A DNA stretch of 64,000 nucleotides, from NCBI RefSeq assembly GCF_019578655.1, contig NC_063265.1, positions 23,360,285 to 23,424,284 of the forward strand, written 5' to 3'. Position numbers and translations under genes: made by a program. Source of the stretch: Ricinus communis. Taxonomy: Eukaryota; Streptophyta; Magnoliopsida; Malpighiales; Euphorbiaceae. Within the stretch, counting starts at the first letter, position 1, and each line of letters opens with the position of its first letter. Below the pieces are notes generated by a model. It did not search any database. It saw only the letters and a program-made list of their open reading frames with translations, and was not told where the DNA came from. Positions 60,164 to 64,000 of this stretch are shown here, in pieces.

Positions 60164-60584
60164 CTAACAACAGTACATATTATAAATTAGAATTCCAACC
60201 ACAACATAAAAACCAAGCTTATACAGGTCCCTAGTGCACTTCATGTTCTCTTTTTCTTCTTTTATTTTCTTCAGCTTTAAATTTAGCAAACTAACCAAAT
60301 TCTTGTGCTCATTCAGCAGCTCACTTGTAATGTCAGATTCAAACCTCTCCAAATTAGCATTGAAACGCCTTAACTCTTGCAACATCACTAGTGTCCTCTC
60401 ATTAAACTAAGGAAACCACTCTTATACTTACTACAAATGAGCATCCCTAAAACTTGCGATTGGGGTTCCTCTCAGTTCGAGAGACGAATAATTTTGTAGG
60501 CCTTCCACATGCACAGGTAGAATCCTCAACTCCAAAAGTATATTCCTCCGGGTTAAGCACACTTTCAGCTGTTTTTTGTTCCAT
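60164..60584 (-). pseudogene. GRF-type zinc-finger protein, probable pseudogene
   Basis: The start codon at 60584 opens a frame with CACGRPTKLFVSRTERNPNR, then KF, a TAG in place of the expected Trp, and GCSF. The C-X-C...C pattern fits a GRF zinc finger, a small nucleic-acid-binding fold. After a second break the frame 60164-60388 continues with a helix rich in Leu/Glu/Lys (LRRFNANLERFESDITSEL) and ends in a hydrophobic segment (LGFYVVVGILIYNMYCC) that could be a membrane anchor. Such proteins are common and often transposon-associated in plants. A short intron cannot fully explain the stop inside the finger. Confidence 0.6.
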
Positions 60585-61404
60585 TTTTTCGACAAAGTAA
60601 AGTACAATGAAGCTTAAGAATCGATTTGTTGAGAGAAAGGGGGAACCAGAGAGTGAATTGAACCAAACTATAAAAACTAGGGTTCGAAATTAGAAATTCT
60701 TTTAATTTAGGATTATTTATTTGGGGGTGGGACACAAATAATTTGTTGACTAAGATTAAATAAAAAAGTCAGCAAAATATGTGTCCAGTGGAGAGTAGTT
60801 TTTTTATAAATCTGGCAGCTACATCATCAATTAACTGCCGGAATCTTCATTAGTATTAATAGAAATAATAAAAATAATAGAAGGGGTATCAAAAAGAAAT
60901 AAATTGAAGATTTTGTACTAAATGAAAATAACAGTCAAAGATTTGGTACGAGCGTGGCATTTTATCCGAATTTGACCTTTTCAGCTTTTCTTTTGCTTTT
61001 TCGCCCTAGAATTATTTCCAGCACCAACAATGTTATTTCAGATTCCCTATTCGGTTCAGTGGCCTCGTTGAGAAATTTGATCTTTACTAGTGGCAAATCA
61101 ATGAAAGCTCCCGCTATGGACGTATATATAAACTGCGGTGCAGTTAGCTACGAAATCGATCGTCTTGGAGCACAGAGCTTTAGATTTTTTTTTTATGGTG
61201 ATTATTATATGCTGCCACATGGTAGCACGCAACGTTGCCACGTTGGCGCAGCAGGTGATAATCCTCCTTTTTAGACATAAGTCATCTGTGTTTCTCCAGT
61301 CGACGACTGGCGTTCATCACTAACAATAAATTTCGAGGTGAGACTAAATAGAGATCACTTCAATCTATAACTAATAATCTTGATTTTATCTAATTACGAG
61401 ACCA
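60585..61404. other. Upstream region of KDSB
   Basis: The stretch 60700-60960 includes 'gattttgtactaaatgaaaa' wording seen at the edges of MULE-type elements. The stretch 60960-61400 probably contains the promoter and 5' untranslated region of the next gene. The 106-codon plus frame at 60954-61274 is not recognisable and is likely untranslated. Confidence 0.5.
61123..61133 (+). promoter_or_regulatory. Candidate TATA box for KDSB
   Basis: TATATATAAA lies about 270 bp before the start codon. This would give a 5' untranslated region of roughly 240 bases if it is used. No other strong TATA lies closer in the GC-balanced upstream region. Confidence 0.45.
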
Positions 61405-63281
61405 ATGTCAATCTGCTCATCTAATTCCTCATCCTCGTCATCTGGGTCCAAGTCATGGATTGTGCATAGTATTGTGGCTGGAGCTGCTATTGCTGTAGGT
61501 ATTGGTGCTAGAGCTTATTTGTCTCGATCTAGAAAGTTTCGAAGCCGGGTTATAGGAATCATACCTGCTCGATTCGCTTCCTCTCGCTTTCAAGGCAAAC
61601 CTCTTGTCCAAATTTTGGGGAAACCCATGATCCAGGTACTTGTTCCGTTCATTTCATGATTTTCTAATATTTCAGTTTTGTACGTATACATATGCTTCTT
61701 TATTGTTGTTAATGATGTGATGTAGGATCTGATATGGATTTTGAATTATTTGTCTTTAACAATGTCAATTTAACAAAATTGGTGTCCGTTCTCTGATTAA
61801 CATGCTCAGTTGCCCTGAATTTTCAATTTAATGGGCTGAAAACCTACAAAGGGTAAAGCTAATAATACATATGTATCAGATCACTAAGTGTCACTTAGTA
61901 TCCCAGAGAGAATGGAGATTTCAAAGAATTATGAAATGAAAATAGAATTTTCACGTTTTGTTACATTTTATTCTTTAAATTCTTATCAGGCTAATAGAAT
62001 TTGCTTGGGAACTTTGAACTTGGATATGGATAGATTTGCTTAGATCTATGATTGTTTCAAGTATTATAACATGGTTAATAGGATATCCTAAATTAGATTG
62101 CTCCCAATCTGGGAACTTTCTGAAACAAACTGAAATATGTGTTCATTATTTTTTCTTTTCTTTGAGAAGAAAATATGTGTTCATTCTTAGAAACAAAGAC
62201 AACTGAAATTATATGTTTCTCATTGGAGGCATTAATATGTTTATAGCATTATGCCCAGTGTATACATGGAAAGAGAGGTGCCCTAATAATACAATATCAA
62301 AATCACCTCATTAATGATGATGGATAACATAATGTATAGATCATGATAACTGTTCTCTGTCAAAACTGCTATTATATTATAGTTTTTCATGCATGATTTT
62401 GGTGATCGTGTACAGAGAACTTGGGAAAGGGCCAAACTGGCAACTACTTTGGATCACATAAGTAAGTCAATTCGCCTAAGCTTTATCTGCTTTTTATTTA
62501 GAAATGATGCAATGATTTTCTTCTTTTTTTATTTTTTTAATGTTTTGCAAGAGACAATATCTCAACTAATTTCGCTCCTGCTCTTTTTCTTCTTTTCCCT
62601 TTTTTTAAAAAAATAATCCATTAGCTGAATGCTGCTCATCTTCTTTATATGTAGTTATACTTACATTATAGTACTTGCAATTACATTAAAATGCATCCAG
62701 ATGTCATGCACAAAGAAGCGTGGCTTGGAATTAATAAATTGCAAATTGTTTATGTTCTCACTCGTTACATAACACTATTATTCTTCAGGCATAGAAAAGA
62801 GAAGGTAAATTGATCAATGCTTTGAACATTAGGAAAAAAGATCTTGTTCAACTGAATCAATGAGCCAGATTGATAGAGGAATTATCTGGAGCACTTCCAT
62901 CTCATTTTCTATGTGCTTAACTCTATTTATAGCTTTTGCTTGAATTCATTTTAGTGACTGGTTGACGTCTTACATTTCTTTTCTTTTCTTTTCCCCTTTG
63001 GGATGTGTAGTGGAGTGAGATTCTTTATTGTGCTAGTATTTGTAGTACTAGACTACATCTTTGATATTCAGAGCATGGTTGAAATTCTCTAGTACTAGGC
63101 TCCTAGCATTGTCATTTTCCTATTTGTACATACTTGCTTATAAATTGTATTTATCTTTTGTTTGTAATCTTTTTCATATTTGTTGCTGATGCAGTTGTGG
63201 CAACGGATGATGAAAAGATTGCAGAATGTTGTCGTGGATTTGGGGCAGATGTCATAATGACTTCAGAATCTTGTAGAAATG
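61405..63281 (+). CDS. KDSB: CMP-KDO synthetase (3-deoxy-manno-octulosonate cytidylyltransferase), first three exons
   Basis: The enzyme couples KDO to CTP to give CMP-KDO, the activated sugar for rhamnogalacturonan II pectin in plants. Exon 1 (61405-61635, 77 codons) has a Ser-rich start, a hydrophobic anchor (about residues 18-38, [15 protein letters not shown]) and then the nucleotide-binding start [18 protein letters not shown] (about 50-67). The donor GT follows MIQ. Exon 2 (62416-62461) gives [15 protein letters not shown]. Exon 3 (63195-63281) gives [12 protein letters not shown] and [11 protein letters not shown]. All junctions have GT/AG and keep frame. The rest of the gene lies beyond the window. 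Plant KDSB is reported at mitochondria, which fits the N-terminal anchor. Confidence 0.9.
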
Positions 63282-64000
63282 GTAGGCTACTTGTCATTGT
63301 TTAGGTGTAATCTATAATATTCAGACTCTTCATAATAGAAGAGGTACCCATGTCGATACAACACGACACTGGTACTAGTATGGGATCCTTCCATGACCTT
63401 TCATTTTAAAAGTGGACACGGCACACATGAAGGACACATCTTTTACATAGACAAATGAGAAAGTTATTTGCATGAAAAACTCTTGCTGGTTGCTTTTATG
63501 GAAGGAAAGATAGAGTTATTTCTTTTTTTTAATAGAATAGAAAGATGGAGAGTGGGGGTCTGCACTACCGCAAACTGAACCAAATTATAAATTTGGTTCA
63601 GTTTTTAAAAATTCGGTTTGGTTTTGGGTTTTAATCATGATAATTTTTATTATTATTGGTTCGGTTTTGGTGAAGAAAAAACCGTATACATCGAACCAAC
63701 CGATTTATATAAATAAATGTTTGTCAAGTAAATAATAGTTAGATGTGACTGGCATAGTGGAAGGCGCTTTCACTTTGAGTTGATATGTCACAAATTCAAT
63801 CCATGGAGGCTGCACTCTTTTTAAAACACATTTAATTTTTTCTTTTTAAATTTATTTAATGTAGTTATTAATTAATTTCTTTCTTTTTAATTACATAAAT
63901 TGTGGTTCTTAAACTCAAAGATAAATCTTAGTTTTTATAATTAATAAATAAAATAAAATAAAAAAGTATATACACTATTAAAATATTTTATAAATGTGGA
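63282..64000 (+). other. KDSB intron 3 (partial) with repeats
   Basis: The intron starts GTAGGC and runs past the window edge. It contains 'ggttcagttttt' / 'aactgaaccaaat' words around 63560-63710 that resemble a small decayed inverted-repeat element, and the SINE-like segment at 63741-63840. Confidence 0.7.
63741..63840 (+). mobile_element. Possible tRNA-derived SINE head
   Basis: A good Pol III A-box (TGGCATAGTGG, 63750-63760) is followed about 32 bp later by a weak B-box (AAATTCAATCC, 63792-63802). A tRNA-like head inside an intron with such spacing suggests a SINE. No clear tail or target duplication was identified. Confidence 0.4.

Overview
This window looks like plant nuclear DNA, most likely from a eudicot. 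It is very AT-rich, with microsatellites and long gene-free stretches, and it is packed with plant-type transposable elements: Ty1/copia, Ty3/gypsy, LINE, hAT, CACTA-like, MULE and a Cassandra-type element with a 5S-like domain. At the right edge is the start of an intron-split nuclear gene. A Euphorbiaceae source such as castor bean is my guess only and could not be checked.

Layout. 1-8.4 kb: AT-rich intergenic DNA with a diverged 300-bp duplication and a 2.4-kb solo LTR (3449-5873) flanked by the 5-bp repeat AATAT. 8.4-12.7 kb: a Ty3/gypsy element on the minus strand with both LTRs, a tRNA-Met type primer site, a polypurine tract, gag, and a pol gutted by two internal deletions. 14.0-17.7 kb: a minus-strand copia remnant with one 1.2-kb LTR. 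17.7-22.5 kb: a plus-strand copia RT/RNase H pseudogene split by a 3.0-kb solo LTR with target duplication GTGTG. 24.9-30.5 kb: a nest four layers deep, in which an LTR is split by a CACTA-like element that holds a Cassandra element and a hAT element with 8-bp target duplications. 33.2-35.2 kb: an inverted copy of the first solo-LTR family. 35.9-41.4 kb: a LINE split by a 1.45-kb LTR. 42.8-47.5 kb: a nearly complete young copia element whose 257-bp LTRs differ at 4 positions. 49.7-56.3 kb: copia and LTR fragments, including a possible non-autonomous element between two copies of the first LTR family. 56.3-59.6 kb: a MULE transposase pseudogene split by a solo LTR (target duplication AGAAT). 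60.2-60.6 kb: a broken GRF zinc-finger gene.

The only convincing host gene is at 61405 to the right edge: the first three coding exons of a CMP-KDO synthetase (KDSB), which activates the pectin sugar KDO. The window is otherwise a layered record of insertions rather than a set of cooperating genes. I found no convincing new biological system. The most unusual structures are the 5S-bearing Cassandra/CACTA/hAT nest, the internally deleted gypsy element, and a dispersed AT-rich family carrying an 85-bp tandem array.
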